Shown here: positions 25,531 to 38,496 of the stretch, piece after piece
Position numbering within the stretch: position 1 is the first letter of the stretch
Layout: the number at the start of each line of letters is the position of its first letter
Source: Athripsodes cinereus
Taxonomy: Eukaryota; Arthropoda; Insecta; Trichoptera; Leptoceridae
Length of the DNA: 64,000 bases
Assembly: GCA_947579605.1 (NCBI GenBank)
Contig: OX388321.1
Location: 12,055,427 to 12,119,426 of the forward strand
Reading direction: 5' to 3'
Made by a program: the position numbers and the translations under genes
The notes under the pieces: generated by a model
Databases searched by the model: none
What the model saw: the letters and a program-made list of their open reading frames with translations, nothing else
What the model was told of the DNA's origin: nothing

Positions 25531-25655
25531 GCAATCACGGCATATCCCACAAGTGGGATGGCCAGCGGACCAGCTGCATGTAATAAACATGCAAGGTATC
25601 CGCCTCGTGCCGACAAAAATTAAGACATTCAGAATGGAAGGAAAATCTCATCGCT
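25531..25655 (-). mobile_element. Family A 3' half
   Basis: ATCACGGCATATCCCACAAG and CCAGCTGCATGTAATAAACA are very close to the consensus. The copy stops in CTCATCGCT and abuts a LINE tail. Confidence 0.8.
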
Positions 25656-25659
25656 CACA

Positions 25660-25805
25660 AACAAAAAATGTTTGGGTTAGTTGGAAGAAATCGCGCCTTT
25701 GCGATAAACTCACCCTCTGTATATTAATTGTATCTAACTTGAATATATACCTTCTATGTATTTGTTTGTAATCAATGTACAGTAAAGAATGAATAAATAA
25801 ATAAA
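25660..25805 (+). mobile_element. LINE/SINE 3' tail with conserved hairpin
   Basis: TTGGGTTAGTTGGAAGAAAT, CGCGCCTTTGCGATAAACTC, then TTTGTTTGTAATCAATG and an (AATA)n tail. Confidence 0.75.
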
Positions 25806-27204
25806 TATGTAATCTAAAATACGATTAAAACAAATAAATGTATGACAGATTGAAACGTCACATTATAGAATCAAAAAATTGTTGCTCCAGTGAGAGGAAC
25901 ATAATATAACAGTAGTAGGTACCTACTCATGTACCTACCCACGAATCCCTTTTTTATTGAGGTAAGTACATCCTTCAGGTAGACGGGCGGAAGTATAAGG
26001 TGACAATGCGTCCGGTAGTAGGTCCATACAATGATAACAATAATAATAATACATAGTTACAGCAAGAGAACCGTGACACGACAGTATAATATTATGTATA
26101 ACATTATAAGTACATGTCGATCAACATTTAAGTAAATAACAATACACAAAGTCTTGATAACGTAAATAATCTTGTGCAATTTTCACCCGAATTATTTACA
26201 GGCGTTGAAATGTGCAATAATGTTACTAAAAATAGGCATAGTTGTACCTTATTTACCAAACAACTCTTCAGCGGTACACCGTTTCTATGACATTGCAAAA
26301 TTGTAATAAGAGGTGAATCACTGGTCATTGGTGGTAATTAATTGAACTCGAGATTTTTTTATATAAAATGGTACTATATTTTATATATATTTTTTTTATA
26401 TAAATTTGCAAGTAGGTACCTTTTTATCATAATGCAAAAGCCCACAAGAATATGGACCATTTTTACTATTTTTATGTAAAACTAAAAGCTGATAGATTTG
26501 ACATAATACTAATTCGATACTTTATCTGTCTCTCAATCCGAAAATATTCGAGACACTTCGGTTGGAAAATCTCCGTTGAAATGAGGTGTACTTAAAACCA
26601 ATGTATCTATCAAGATGGAATGCATGTAATTTTCTATTAAATCTAAATAATGATCCTAACTTTCTCTAAAATTACAAGGATTTAAATAATATATCTAACA
26701 AATATAAAAAAATACGTAATATTCAGGTAAATTTAACAAAAGGAGGATACAAGAAAAAAATATAACTTCCTTTTTCACAGCTCTAGGATAAAATATAAAA
26801 TAAACATGAGAATACATAATAATAAAACCTATACATAATGACTTTCTAAGAAATTTACAGCTTAACAATAAACAATCACTGTGATTCGACGAAGAAGGTG
26901 TTACTTCTAATCAAGGCTTCCCGATGATTCATCATGATCATCAAATGGCACGGTACCTGAGTACTGAGTAGGTACCCGATGATACCTTAAATTGTGTGCC
27001 TGATGAATGCAACGTATCATTATGGATTTGATGGATTAGATTAATAATATTGTATCTCAAGGTTTTGTCAATGTTCCTTAATGGAAGTAATGTTAAGGAT
27101 GAGCCATAACAGAAATAAATATTATTCAGAGAAATATACTACATAATATACTAAGTAAAAAACATATTACATAATAATGATAATTATAATAATTTGTTTG
27201 TGGT
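25806..27204. other. AT-rich sequence, nothing recognised
   Basis: TACCTAC words cluster at 25917-25945. No repeat boundaries or coding blocks were assigned. Confidence 0.5.
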
Positions 27205-27425
27205 GTCCCCAGTGAAGAATAAGGCTCCCAATCTATTTACATAACCTATGTCCTGTAAAAGACAGGTATTTATAAAATATCACATATGAAGACATTTTAC
27301 ATCTTCAATTCAGCGATGAGGTATACCACCCATCCTAAATGTCTATTGACACAGAGAGGACTACTTGCATGTTTATTACCTACATGTTAGTTGTTCTGCT
27401 GGTGGGAAACGGCGTAATGGTATGA
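27205..27425 (+). mobile_element. Family A retroposon, plus-strand copy
   Basis: CCTGTAAAAGACAGG, TTCAGCGATGAGGTATACCA, CCCATCCTAAATGTC, ACAGAGAGGACTACTTGCAT and GTGGGAAACGGCGTAATGG occur in order. Nearly full length. Confidence 0.75.
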
Positions 27426-28419
27426 ATGAATATTCGTATATTGTTTCACGTAGTATGAAGTCTTTGATCTGTTTCATGGCAATGCAACTGCAATCGAGTG
27501 AGCTATGACATAAAACGTAGTCATTTTTTTTTTGAATTTGGGGACTTTGAAAGCTGATCAATTAAAGCTAACATTTTTATTTATTTATTAACGACATTAA
27601 CCGAAACGGAACATATTAGGCATTTAAATAATAATATGTAAAGAACATCATTATGTAAAAACTGCTGAAGAAAAAGTTTTACCCTTAGTTCATTCATCTT
27701 GTTGTGATGTTTGTTTACATGAATGACAATCCTTAACAAAGGAAAGATATTACAACGAAAATAAATAAACATAAGTCTATGAATATAATAATGTATCGTA
27801 ATAATAATAATATCACTGTTACTCATCATAAAAGTATAATTTTACCGTATTTCTACGAATGAACAACACCGGCTCACACCTGTTTACATTTTAAGATAAA
27901 GTTTTGTAGGTAGATAATAATATAAAAACAACCGCAAAAACTAACAAATAACACGAAATTATTAGAGAAACCTTTACAATGGACGATCGCGTGTTGTCGC
28001 AGCAATCAAAGAGACCACACAAAGGCAATAACTACATCGGCCCTCTACTCTACTAAATAATATCGAAGGCTATTATGGGAATTATTAAAATGTAATTAAA
28101 CATTAAATAAATATTGCACAAGGTTCTACGAAGGACAAAATGAGGTGATTGAATAAAGTACAAAAACAGATTAAATACATATTATGTATATGTGAATGTG
28201 ACAACAGTAAGTAAGCCCTTGACGGATTATGAAAATCAGGAGGGACGACATAATACAATTACAATCATCAAACACTGAACAAAACTCAATTAGATACCAC
28301 TATACGCATGAAATGAAACGAGTCAACAAACAATAACTAGGTGAAACCAACCATAGACAACAGGTTCAACAGAAGTTAAACGATAGGGTGGAGGTCATCG
28401 GTGTATCAACACATCTATC

Positions 28420-28700
28420 AACATGTTACACACAGAAATCAGTGTCTCCTGACCCCAGTTGGCCCCAAGATCCAGGGGGCAGCATTGTTACGAGCAAAAG
28501 TATTCAAGGGGCATCAAATTGATTTGACCTCTAACACCCGCACTCCTCTCCAGTAAGCCACGACAACGCTCAATTAAAACGCAATTAAATAGACCAAGCT
28601 GCCGATTACACGGTGTGCACTATAGTCAATCCGATCGCCCACATGAATGGAGTGGACGGGAGAGAGATGGATGTGTATCACATAATGTGCCAGAAGACAC
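28420..28700. other. Unique, higher-GC, non-coding block
   Basis: About 280 bp with visibly higher GC than its surroundings (GACCCCAGTTGGCCCC, GACCTCTAACACCCGCACTC) and no repeat match in the window. It could be a cis-regulatory element in an upstream intron. No motif set supports a specific factor. Confidence 0.3.
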
Positions 28701-31668
28701 CCACAATGGTGATATATTATTGTAACACTTAGCGACACTATTTTCATTCCATACTGTCCACATGACAACAAAAATAATTAACAGATTTTCAACAGGGAAC
28801 AACCGTTACGACGAATAATACGCGACATAGTGTAATAACTCTGAACGTTGATTCACTGATGTTTATATTACTTAGTGTTTTGACTTGTTGCAGGATCCGG
28901 GAATATCAACGAGTAAAAAACGGGCGAATGATATTATCCCAAGTCCATTGAGCGCAGAATGCAAACATTTTATATTATTAATGTAAATAATATGTCCGAT
29001 TTAGAATATGTGTCATCCATTAGCAATATTGTGAGCGGTGCGAAGTGAATGGGAAACAAAAAGAAAAACGAGTCCAATACAAATACATAATAATACGCAC
29101 AATGAATGTGATGAATGGAAAATATTAAGAAAACATGGGAGTTCTTGGAATTTTAATAATATGAAGGATTCATAAGTTTGAAAATGTGAAAAGAAAACAA
29201 GTGTTGAACATAACAATATTCCATAAAGATATTATACTTGATGAAAAGTTTAATTAAGATTCGCTGTTTCGTAAGTAATATTATTTCCTATAATAAAGCA
29301 AAGTAATTCACTAACTAGGTACCTAAAATATTGTAAAATTAGTTAAAATTTTAAAGACGAAATTGACAACAGAGTTATTTTAAGAAATACATACCTACCT
29401 ACTATATTAATCTATTATCCATTTAATCGACATGGATCAATGAATTTCTGGTGAAAAAAATCTATCTTCAAACGGGAACTAAATCTGAGTACTTGGGCGT
29501 GCAAATCAAATGCGTGAACTACCGTATGTTCCAGTATTGTTTTAGAATTAAACTCAGGAACTGTCGGTTGAATCCAATAAATTTAGAATACCGGTGAATT
29601 GACGTCAATATCTGAAACGGTGTTACGATTCCAAGTATACAAAAACGTAGTGATTAAAATGAAAGACAAATCATTGCCTAAGAAGGAATGAATTAGTTAG
29701 AGTATAATATCCAAGAGTGCTTATGGTGAGGCAGAGAGAAGATATTATGATGCTGATAGGCCGTATGTAATATGCAAAACATATGACAACAATATAATAA
29801 TAATATGTATAATTCGAGGCATAGGTATATATGTAAGTAGGTATTACAGTACACAGTAGGTATAACAGCGCGACAGACATGGTACGAATGGAATACAAAG
29901 CAACGAACACAATTGAATGGGCAAATCTCATTTAGATAATGTATTCCCGCCATTTTTAATATCACAAACAGAGGCATACTAATGAATTCCTAAAATAAAA
30001 AAATTGACAAACAGATTAAACAAATTGAGAAGTTTAAGTTTTTATATAGAGGTATACAGTATACCGATATACTGTAGGTATAGGAGAAAAAATATTCCAC
30101 TGGTTTTGAAGAAAAACTAGCCTAAGTCTCATCTCTGAATTGCATAGATGAGATTTTTTTTATCTATGAATTGCATAGATGATACTTTTTTCGTATTTTT
30201 TCATCAGAGTGAGTATACTGCGTGGTATAGATGGATTTACCTGGGTATCAATTTGATCATCCATCTTCTCTTCATAAAATGTAATTATCACTGTCATCAG
30301 AAACAGATTTTTGCTGTCAGACAACATTTTGTTAACGTAAGTACCTACCTACTAATCTATGCTAAATCATAATCTTGTAAGAAATGTATATAATCTCGTG
30401 GAACATCTACAAATATTTTTAAAACCGATAATTAAAACGGAAGGCAAGAAATAGTTATAAAAGATTTTGAATGAAACGATATATTATTCAGAGGGCTTAC
30501 TTATGGTTTTTATATAATAATTAGAGGTCATTCTTAAAATTATAGGTTTCACTCCTACTCCTGACATTCTCAAATATGTTTGACACTTGATTACACTGAA
30601 AACTTATTTCCAATCCGATTCTGTTTATTCAAAGTACAAGTACAATCCAATTACAAAGCGACAGGCCAATGTACCAACTTATTTGTATAAATACATGAAT
30701 ACACCATCGAACTTATACAGGGGCTTCAGTTTCGTAGATGAAGATCACAATCAATGGTATTCAAATATGACCAGTATGACCACGGAAAGCAATCATATAA
30801 GTTTGTTTGAAAACAACAAAAGTAACCCAATTTTGTTTATATCCATAAAAGAAGTTGATCTCAAAAGATAGACAGATCATTAACAGACCTTCTCCTATAA
30901 AGTAAATTTTCAATATTGGTAATGTTCGACACAAAATACTTATATGTTTATATGTTACTTTATAAGTTTTTAATAGATTGAAACTGAATAATGTACAATG
31001 AAACAACGGTTGGTATACCTCTGCGAAAGCGCTGATAATCAAAAATTACACATGTCCTTCAAAGTCTTTAGCACATTCAAGAGAGCTTTAACTGGTTTTA
31101 ATACATTTAAAGAGAAACAAGGAATGGTATGGACCTTGAATGATCGTTCATTTGGTAGAGGAATACTCTTCATAGTAAACGCAGTGTGGTGTGAACATGG
31201 ATGTACCTATCTAAATGCTATTGTTCGACCCTTTGATAGTGTTAATGCATCCGATTATTCTAAAGCCCGAAATGGCTAATCATTATTGAAAGCAAGACAG
31301 ACAAAACCTTTATAGAAACATACGTAATATACACAACAATATAATATTTATGGCGTGTTTAATAAATACCAATAACTTGAAACCTATCGGGTTGGTATGT
31401 AATGTAAAAAGATACGACTGAAAATATATTAAGCAAAGAGGGTCATGACTAGACAAAAGCTTATTCTATACACGATAAAAAAATGAGCTGAAAAGTAATC
31501 AGTCAGTCAAAATATGCATACCCTTTTCATTGAGATACATTCGTATAATATATTATGTATTTAAAACCACCCACAGTTTGATTAGTAAATGGAGTCTATT
31601 GTATGTATGATTCCAATCCATTCTAAGGCATGATTCATACGAAATTGAGTACTTTGGCTTTTAGGGTT
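28701..31668. other. AT-rich sequence, open frames without domains
   Basis: Several 60-95-codon frames overlap on both strands here. None shows a recognisable domain or splice context. A 16-bp direct repeat TGAATTGCATAGATGA lies at about 30134 and 30167. Confidence 0.5.
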
Positions 31669-31762
31669 TTTTTGGCACCGTGAAGACAATATACATATTT
31701 ATTATTTGGAGTTAGTCCGCTGGCTACTCCACTTGAGGGATATACTGTGAAAGTATGGCTAA
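31669..31762 (+). mobile_element. Family A 3' fragment
   Basis: GGCACCGTGAAGACAA, CCGCTGGCTACTCCACTTG and GGGATATACTGTGAAAGTAT match the 3' third. Confidence 0.6.
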
Positions 31763-33016
31763 AGTATTAGTAAAAGAATTTGAGGTGAAGTTTGCAAAAA
31801 CTATAAAATTTTGCTAACAAACTTATAATTAGGAGATGACGTTTAATTGTTTTGAAAAAAATGTCAAAACTATAGATTTTAGAATATCTAATTATTTAGA
31901 CATCTTTGTTTATTTAAAAACGAATATTAAATTTAGTGATTTCAATAATGGTTGAAAACATGTAAGACAAACCACAAAATGGTAATCATAAACAATTAAT
32001 TTTATTATGTACTGCAAATGTCAACATAAAAGCGGTCCTTCGAATAAAACTATAGCATAAATTTTCATGCGTTTGAATAGAGACTATAGTAGCTTGATTT
32101 TCATGCGTTGCGTAATAAGTTTTGGCACTGTATCACGATCTCAATACGGAAATATAGGATCTAAATTAAATACAAGAATATCTCTGAATTATTTGATACA
32201 CAACCCTAAGTTTGTTTCACGACGATAAGAAGACATCATTATCAAATTGACGAATATAATAATACCAAAATTTATTCAATACGTAGGTAGGTACCTAAAA
32301 CATTTTAATGAATTCTTAGAAATGATTTTTGATACAAGCTTATCACGATGCAGATCGGATCTACCTAGTCTTGTATTTTAATCAAAAGTAAACAACAATC
32401 GAATCGGAACCATATTGGAGAACTGTTACTTTGCATACTATCTGATGACGTAAATTTATAATTTAAATTCAGACAAACCACAATGTTTCGAATGACATGA
32501 TAATCGATTTCATTAAATAATTATTTAATACATCAATGTTAATCATAATTATAATGCCACCAAGAATAAACAATGAACACATTGTTTGGCAAAATTTAAA
32601 TACGCAATATAATTAATAAACTAAATGTAAGTACACAATGTAATGAGTACATAATATAAAGGTTCCAAATGATATTTCATAGGACTGGCAACACTGTAAC
32701 ACTCTGTAGATTATAAAATATCATAATAAAATGATGTTTTATTATGATTCATTAGAATATTTTTGTCTATGCTGCGCGAATTTCAAGTAAAGAGCGGGAA
32801 GCTTTAGAACGTACCATAAACACAATACACTCTTTTCAAACTGTAGATGTTCTTCTGTCACGTGATAGCACAAGATGGTGACATTTCGACATTGTTCCCA
32901 AACACTTTTTACACTGAAATGTTGAATTTAGTATTTATTTTCACGAATCTACACGATTTTTATTGTTGTTTTGATCGAAAACAAAACGAAATAGAGTTGC
33001 GTGCGCACCACCGCAC

Positions 33017-33035
33017 CTGCGCAAACCAGCGCCAT
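33017..33035 (-). CDS. Candidate alternative first coding exon (MALVCA), internal promoter
   Basis: Seen: on the minus strand an ATG at 33035-33033 in strong context (A at -3, G at +4) is followed by six codons, MALVCA, and a GCGCAG|GTGCGG donor (GT at 33016-33015). It ends in phase 1 with G, compatible with the exon at 6908-7024. It lies in a local GC-rich island with a TATA-like box about 70 bp upstream and an ETS site between. Inference: a short-leader first exon of an alternative Pointed transcript. A six-codon exon has no statistical coding signal, so the case rests on promoter context, start context and phase. Confidence 0.35.
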
Positions 33036-33064
33036 ACTGAACTCGGATCAGAGCCGAACGGAGT

Positions 33065-33112
33065 ACTTCCGGTGCGGTGGATTAATCACTCGAGTACACC
33101 CCTCTATTTATG
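33065..33112 (-). promoter_or_regulatory. Candidate core promoter: TATA-like box and ETS-binding site
   Basis: Seen on the minus strand: CATAAATAG at 33112-33104, expected to place a start near 33080, then ACCGGAAGT at 33073-33065, a consensus ETS-family site, then the MALVCA ATG at 33035. The surrounding block 33000-33100 is one of the few GC- and CpG-rich stretches in the window. Inference: a promoter that could be bound by ETS factors, including Pointed or the repressor Yan. No transcription evidence is available here. Confidence 0.4.
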
Positions 33113-33365
33113 CGATGCTTTCAAAATGTCTTTCTGCCCTTTTTCATGATCGACGTGATAAATTCACATCATCATTTTAAGATGAAATAGACAAGGATAT
33201 CTTTAATAATCAATTAAATTAATCTCGGCTTCCGTTGACAATGAAAATTACGAATATAAAATTATCCTTGAGAAAGAAGGAATGTATGAGTTTCGGTTCA
33301 TATTTTCGGTACTAAATTCATTATCCTGCGTCGATACTTTTTCTTAATAAGTATAACATGTTGCA

Positions 33366-33505
33366 TTAATTTGGGTTGATTGGAAGAGATCGCCTTTGCG
33401 ATAAACCCGCCTACTGTATATTGAAAGTATTTAATTTAAATGTTTCTTTATATGAAATTGTTTGTAATAAATGTGCACTAAGGAATTAATAAATATATAT
33501 ATATA
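33366..33505 (+). mobile_element. LINE/SINE 3' tail with conserved hairpin
   Basis: TTGGGTTGATTGGAAGAGAT, CGCCTTTGCGATAAACCCGC, then TTGTTTGTAATAAATGTGC and an AATA/TATA tail. Confidence 0.75.
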
Positions 33506-33589
33506 AATAAATTATAAGAGATTTAAATTATTACCAGTCTCAGATAAACAATAATTTTAATAATTTAATAAGACTTGTATTTGTATAGC

Positions 33590-33632
33590 ACACCTCATCG
33601 CTGAAGTGAACATATTAGATGGCTTATCCAAT
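33590..33632 (-). mobile_element. Family A middle fragment
   Basis: GCACACCTCATCGCTGAAGT and TATTAGATGGCTTA match the family A centre only. Confidence 0.45.
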
Positions 33633-34505
33633 GTTGTTGCAACTTTTTTGTGTTTCATGTCCTAATTAAAAACTCGTTGAAATAATGCGCATTATCTTAA
33701 GTTTTAAATCACTATAGCTTATAATAAACTAAACTATGACTAAACATCTAATGCAATAAAGATGGATTTACCACCAGTCAACCTTTCCTAGGAAAAAATC
33801 TTAGATTTAATCTAATATTTACCCTTTTAACGTAGGAATAATTCATAGAAAATAATATTCTTCAAGGTACAGTATATACTATAGGTTATGTGGAGTACGG
33901 TCCATAGCTGTACCATAATACATATATATATAATATTATGTTAATACAAACTTCATAATCTACGGATATAGCTATAAATATATTATATAAGCTGCGTTGA
34001 TATGCCAACTATCTATAACAATAATAGCTATAGTGTAATTCCAGCCATGACAGCTTTGCATATTGTATATATGTAGCTGCTATACCTAGTGTGATAATAC
34101 GTATATGTATGTAGTATAGAAAGAGCAGCAAGTTATGAATGAGTTTAGATGTCTCTTTTTCTCTCGCTGCTTGCAGCCTATTCATCCGTGAACAAGAAAG
34201 AGAAAAATTAAAACGACGCAGTACCATTTTTTGAGTGACGGATCGTGTTTAGAGACAGTCAACCTTTAACCATAATGTTTCTATATTTAGGTAATAAATA
34301 ATGAACTCCTAAATATGCGGTGAGTTTACTGATTACCCCACTTGGAAAAGGTCTCATGCTAAGTGAACATCAATAAATGAGAATTTTCCATACATAAGCC
34401 TTAATTAAAAAAAAAAACATACTTAAAAATTCTACAATTTTTGAAAATATTTAGCAATTGTTATTGACTTGACATAAATTACGAATCAATAACTACCAAT
34501 ACTAC
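33633..34505. other. Non-repeat sequence upstream of the 33-kb promoter
   Basis: A minus-strand frame at 34009-34227 begins MVLRRFNFSLSCSRMNRLQA; no domain or donor supports it as an exon. Confidence 0.4.
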
Positions 34506-34625
34506 TATCCCATCACGGCATACCCCACAAGACCAGCCACATGTCATAAACTAGCAAGCTAACCTCTCCGTGCAACAAAAAGATGAGACATTCAAGATAG
34601 ATGGCAAAACTCATCGCTAAAGAGT
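34506..34625 (-). mobile_element. Family A 3' half
   Basis: CATCACGGCATACCCCACAA, GACCAGCCACATGTCATAAA and TGAGACATTCAAGATAGATG match, with a short deletion after CCACAAG. Confidence 0.75.
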
Positions 34626-35855
34626 CAATAGAGCTATGAGAGAAAACAAATCCCGGGACATCAAGAGACCTTTATTTTTTTACGGAACCGGCAGTCAATA
34701 CCTTGTGTTCACAACCTTTATGAGTAAAAAAGTTTTTTGCTATGCGTAAATTTTTTTAATTAAATATATAATATTTATTTGCGCAAAAAAAATAATACTT
34801 ATTCACACAATATAATTATTTTGTATGTTATTGCTGCAGTGTGCACTGTTTGGATGTAAGACTCTTGGAATGTGACTGTAGCTTACATATTTGTATTTAA
34901 CATATCTTTCATCTGTTGTGTACCATATTGAATTAAATAAAAATAGTTAAATTTTATAATATTTGCTAGCTCAAGACACGTCAGTGAAAAAATAATAATA
35001 ATTTAGAATAATAATTCAGAAAAAGCAAGAAAACATAAATATTATTAGATTAATATTAAGCATAGGATGGATATTATTGAAATATCGATGTACTTATTAA
35101 ATTTATAATAATAGACGTCCATCAATTTTATCGATTCAAAAGCCAAAAGTATTTTACATCACAGGAAAACTAAATGTTGGCGATTTCTGTTGCAAGCGAA
35201 GCTTTTTACAATCAACAAGTGTTCCTCTTTATGAATGAACATCGCTGTCTCACTCCCTCGTACGCCGCATTCTTCTCTCTCACGCAACACTTAGACACGT
35301 AGTTTGTACATTCACAGCGCAGTGTAATATAATGTGCATGTAAAGAGAAAAGTGTTAGTGTTAATAATAAAACACTTGAATGTGTTAGTGAGGCAGGGGT
35401 GTATTAACAAACAAACACATCTAATAATGATGGAAACAAAATGTTTATTTGAGGCAAACATCCACAGGCAAATAGACAAACAATATAATATCATGTATAC
35501 CTATATCTATTATAATATTGAAAGAACAAAGAAATCCGCCGACATCAATGGGAAAAAAACTATTACTTCGTTGACAGTATAGATATGTATTTATGTAAGA
35601 CCTAATTATAATGAACTATGTTCTTAGGCACCAACCGTTTCTTGGTTACAAGAGGTTATCAAGAAAATAATTCAGTTAAACCTAATCTCGCTCCAGGAAA
35701 GTTTTAAACTTAATATGTTAAACAAAATACGATCTTTCAAACGTAAAACACCCTTTCTTCTTAATCATGAAATGCTTTGCATGCTCTACTGTATATAATG
35801 AAAGAAATATCTGAAGAATATTATCTTGAATTTTATTAGTTTGATATAACGTAAA

Positions 35856-36280
35856 CTATGTACTAGTGATGTAACGAATATTCGTATTCGCATTCGCATT
35901 CGCGAATATTCGCATATTTCAAAGTATTCGCATTCGCAAAAAATATGCGAGTGTTTTGCGAATATTATTTCGGTAATAAAGTATCGGGTATTCGGTAAAA
36001 GTACCGGATACTTACCCGGTACATTGCAGAAAAAGGTACTGCAAGAAAATGTTCTTTAAGAAAACCGAGGAGTTTTGAAATATTTTAAATTCCTATACTA
36101 TTTTGAAAATTCGGAGACGGGGGGGTAGAAATTTTAATGTTTGAGCAATTGTAGAAATTTAAGCAAGTCAATATTCGCTATTCGCATTCGCATTCGCGAA
36201 TATCGGCAACAAATATTCGTATTCGCATTAGCATTCGCGAATATCCAAAATCACACATTCGTTACATCACTAGTATGTAC
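35856..36280. mobile_element. hAT-like MITE with ATTCGC subterminal repeats
   Basis: Element 35864-36272 (409 bp). TIRs TAGTGATGTAACGAATATTC and the reverse of ATTCGTTACATCACTA. Flanks CTATGTAC (35856-35863) and GTATGTAC (36273-36280) are a 7/8 target duplication. Both ends carry arrays of ATTCGC/GCGAAT. The core at 36067-36141 is shared with the 38505-38753 element. Confidence 0.85.
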
Positions 36281-36837
36281 CTATATCACTTAGGATCAAA
36301 TACATATTTTTAAATAAAAATATCTAATTGCATATTATAAAAAGTGAAATCATATTCTCGTATATGTATTTTTTCAAATATACCGATAGTAGATTATGTA
36401 TTGATTCAAAATCCATAACTCAACATTTACAACAAATTTATCTTCACAACAAAGTTGCGCAAATAATTATACCATATAAGGTTTCGTTTCTACCCTGGCG
36501 GTTTGCTATAGTTTCCTTCACTATATTCAGTATCGTAGTAGTACTACCTGACAGGTGTTCCCTTTATCATCCGCATCCAATACATCCTGATCCAACAAGG
36601 GACACAAATCTGACAAAACCACACGGAACAATAAGCTTGTTCTACTAAATACATGATCATCAATACTACATAATACATCAGTAAGTTTAGTATGGGTAGT
36701 AAAAAGATGAAATAGGTGGTTTCAAAAAAGTACGTTCTAGAATTACACACAGATCGATACAGTTTTCTACTAATTAAGTTCAAGTAGGTTATTTACTTGA
36801 TATCGGTAAATATTGACCCCTTGGAGTTCCCGGCAAA

Positions 36838-37310
36838 GAAAATGTCACCTATTCTACTCTGTAAGTTTCGAGTTGAGGATGAAAGTGGCATAAATGCAGT
36901 AGAATTGAGATCATTGAGAAGGAAGTGTGGTAAAAACTTGAGAGATCATGTGCGTAACAGTGATATACGAAAGGAATGTGGAATGAAAGTTGGTATAATT
37001 ACAAGGATGAATGTGAATAAGTTAAGATGGTTTGGGTACGTGGAAAGAATGAATGTGTATATTTGGCTGAGAGGAATGGTGCTCGGAGACGTGGACGTCC
37101 GAGGATCAAATGGCAAGATCATTTAAATCAAATCCTACAGGACGGTCACGTGTTATGCACATTGAACAGGAGAGCATATGCATGAGGAATTTTATCACAG
37201 AGACGGAAGCGAAAGATGTATGCAAGGATAGAAGGAGGTGGCGCTCGGTCCTTTCTGCCTACCCCGCGAGGGAAGCGGCGTGCTGGTATGTATGTAGGTA
37301 TGTATAAGTT
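36838..37310 (+). mobile_element. 5'-truncated LINE 3' end (second family), frameshifted
   Basis: Plus-strand frames read ESGINAVELRSLRRKCGKNL, then IRKECGMK, NKLRWFGYVERMN and, after a frame change near 37100, MRNFITETEAKDVCKDRRRW with RSVLSAYPAREAA. This is the C-terminal region of a non-LTR reverse transcriptase (the LRW.GH..RM and RW...l..Y patterns). The 3' end is CGAGGGAAGCGGCGTGCTGG followed by a (TATG)n tail. A relative lies at 58829-59171. Clade unresolved; the frameshift shows it is dead. Confidence 0.8.
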
Positions 37311-37315
37311 TTGAG

Positions 37316-37460
37316 TTTAATAATTCAGCCATGAGGTACGCCACGCATCCTGAATGTCTTTTTTATCGCCACAGAGAGGATAACTTCCACGTTTATAATA
37401 TGCAATTACCCCGCTGGCTACCCTACTAGTGGGATATGCTGTGATGGTATAGATGGAGAC
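37316..37460 (+). mobile_element. Family A 3' part, directly after a LINE in the same orientation
   Basis: TCAGCCATGAGGTACGCCAC, GCATCCTGAATGTC, CACAGAGAGGATAACTTCC and GTGGGATATGCTGTGATGG match family A. Confidence 0.8.
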
Positions 37461-38496
37461 AGATAATCAATGACAATGTCTGTCATAGTTTTGAACATGT
37501 ATTTCATTAGTCGGCAGTAGGAATGGTTTTTCTATGTAAAGTTCATGAAAGATACCTTGTTAAAATTATATTAATTTAAAATATTTAACTTCTAAGCTTA
37601 AGATATCTCTATCAATTTAATTTTTGCTGTATAATGTAGGCACAATACCTATAGATAGATATTCGCATGGTTATAAAAAGTACATCAAGATTGAGAAATA
37701 ATTATCTTTGACGAATTGATTGAGATCAAATTTTAATGACTTATCCATGCTGAAATAACAAGTAATGATTTTTAAAGGTGAGAGAAGCAAAAATAGACCA
37801 AGTCTAAATAATATGACAGAATTAAGTAAGCTGTGTTGAACTCGTTTCAAAAAAAGTTATACAAATTATATTAAATGCTATACTTAATATGAAAGAAGAA
37901 TAAAAAAGTGGAGGTTTGATCATTATTAACTAGAGCCATAATTTCCGGTCATGAATAATTCATCGAGAAATCTGATTATCAATACAAATAATAATAAATT
38001 AATGACAACACATGTATATCTACTAGATACAACCTAACTATAATATATTTAATATCTAATAGCTTTCCGCTCTCACTATTCCTACTATGCTTTATGTTGT
38101 ATGCATTAAGCTCTTTTCACACTTTTGAGAATAGGTTTTTTTCAGCACTACCTCCGTTTGAGGTATCTTCCTTTCTTACTTTTTTTTTGTTATTAAGTGT
38201 ATTCTTTCTTTCAAATTACCACCGTCCTGATATTTCTAGTCATATGAACGATATAACAGGAATCATCAGAAACTTTGTAGCAAAATAACAGCGTTCTTTT
38301 CGATTAGGTAGTGATTATTGGACGATTTCAGAACATTAAATTGCTAGAATCATCGTTTTGTTGCAATATGTACGATTAGTTGTAAGAAGTTGTTACAATT
38401 ACACATATTCATTAAAAAATACGTTTCAGTTTCAATATGGCGTAAACTACAAATTCCGATTTGTCAATTAAAAATCAATATTCAAAAATATCCATG
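37461..38496. other. AT-rich sequence, nothing recognised
   Basis: No coding or repeat structure was assigned. Confidence 0.5.

Noticed and set aside
32847..33149. 100-codon plus-strand frame across the 33-kb island
   Set aside because: No recognised domain; the open frame follows from GC-rich promoter sequence on the other strand.
34009..34227. 72-codon minus-strand frame starting MVLRRFNFSL as another first exon
   Set aside because: No donor in the right phase near its N-terminal part and no domain. The latter half is AT-driven hydrophobic sequence.
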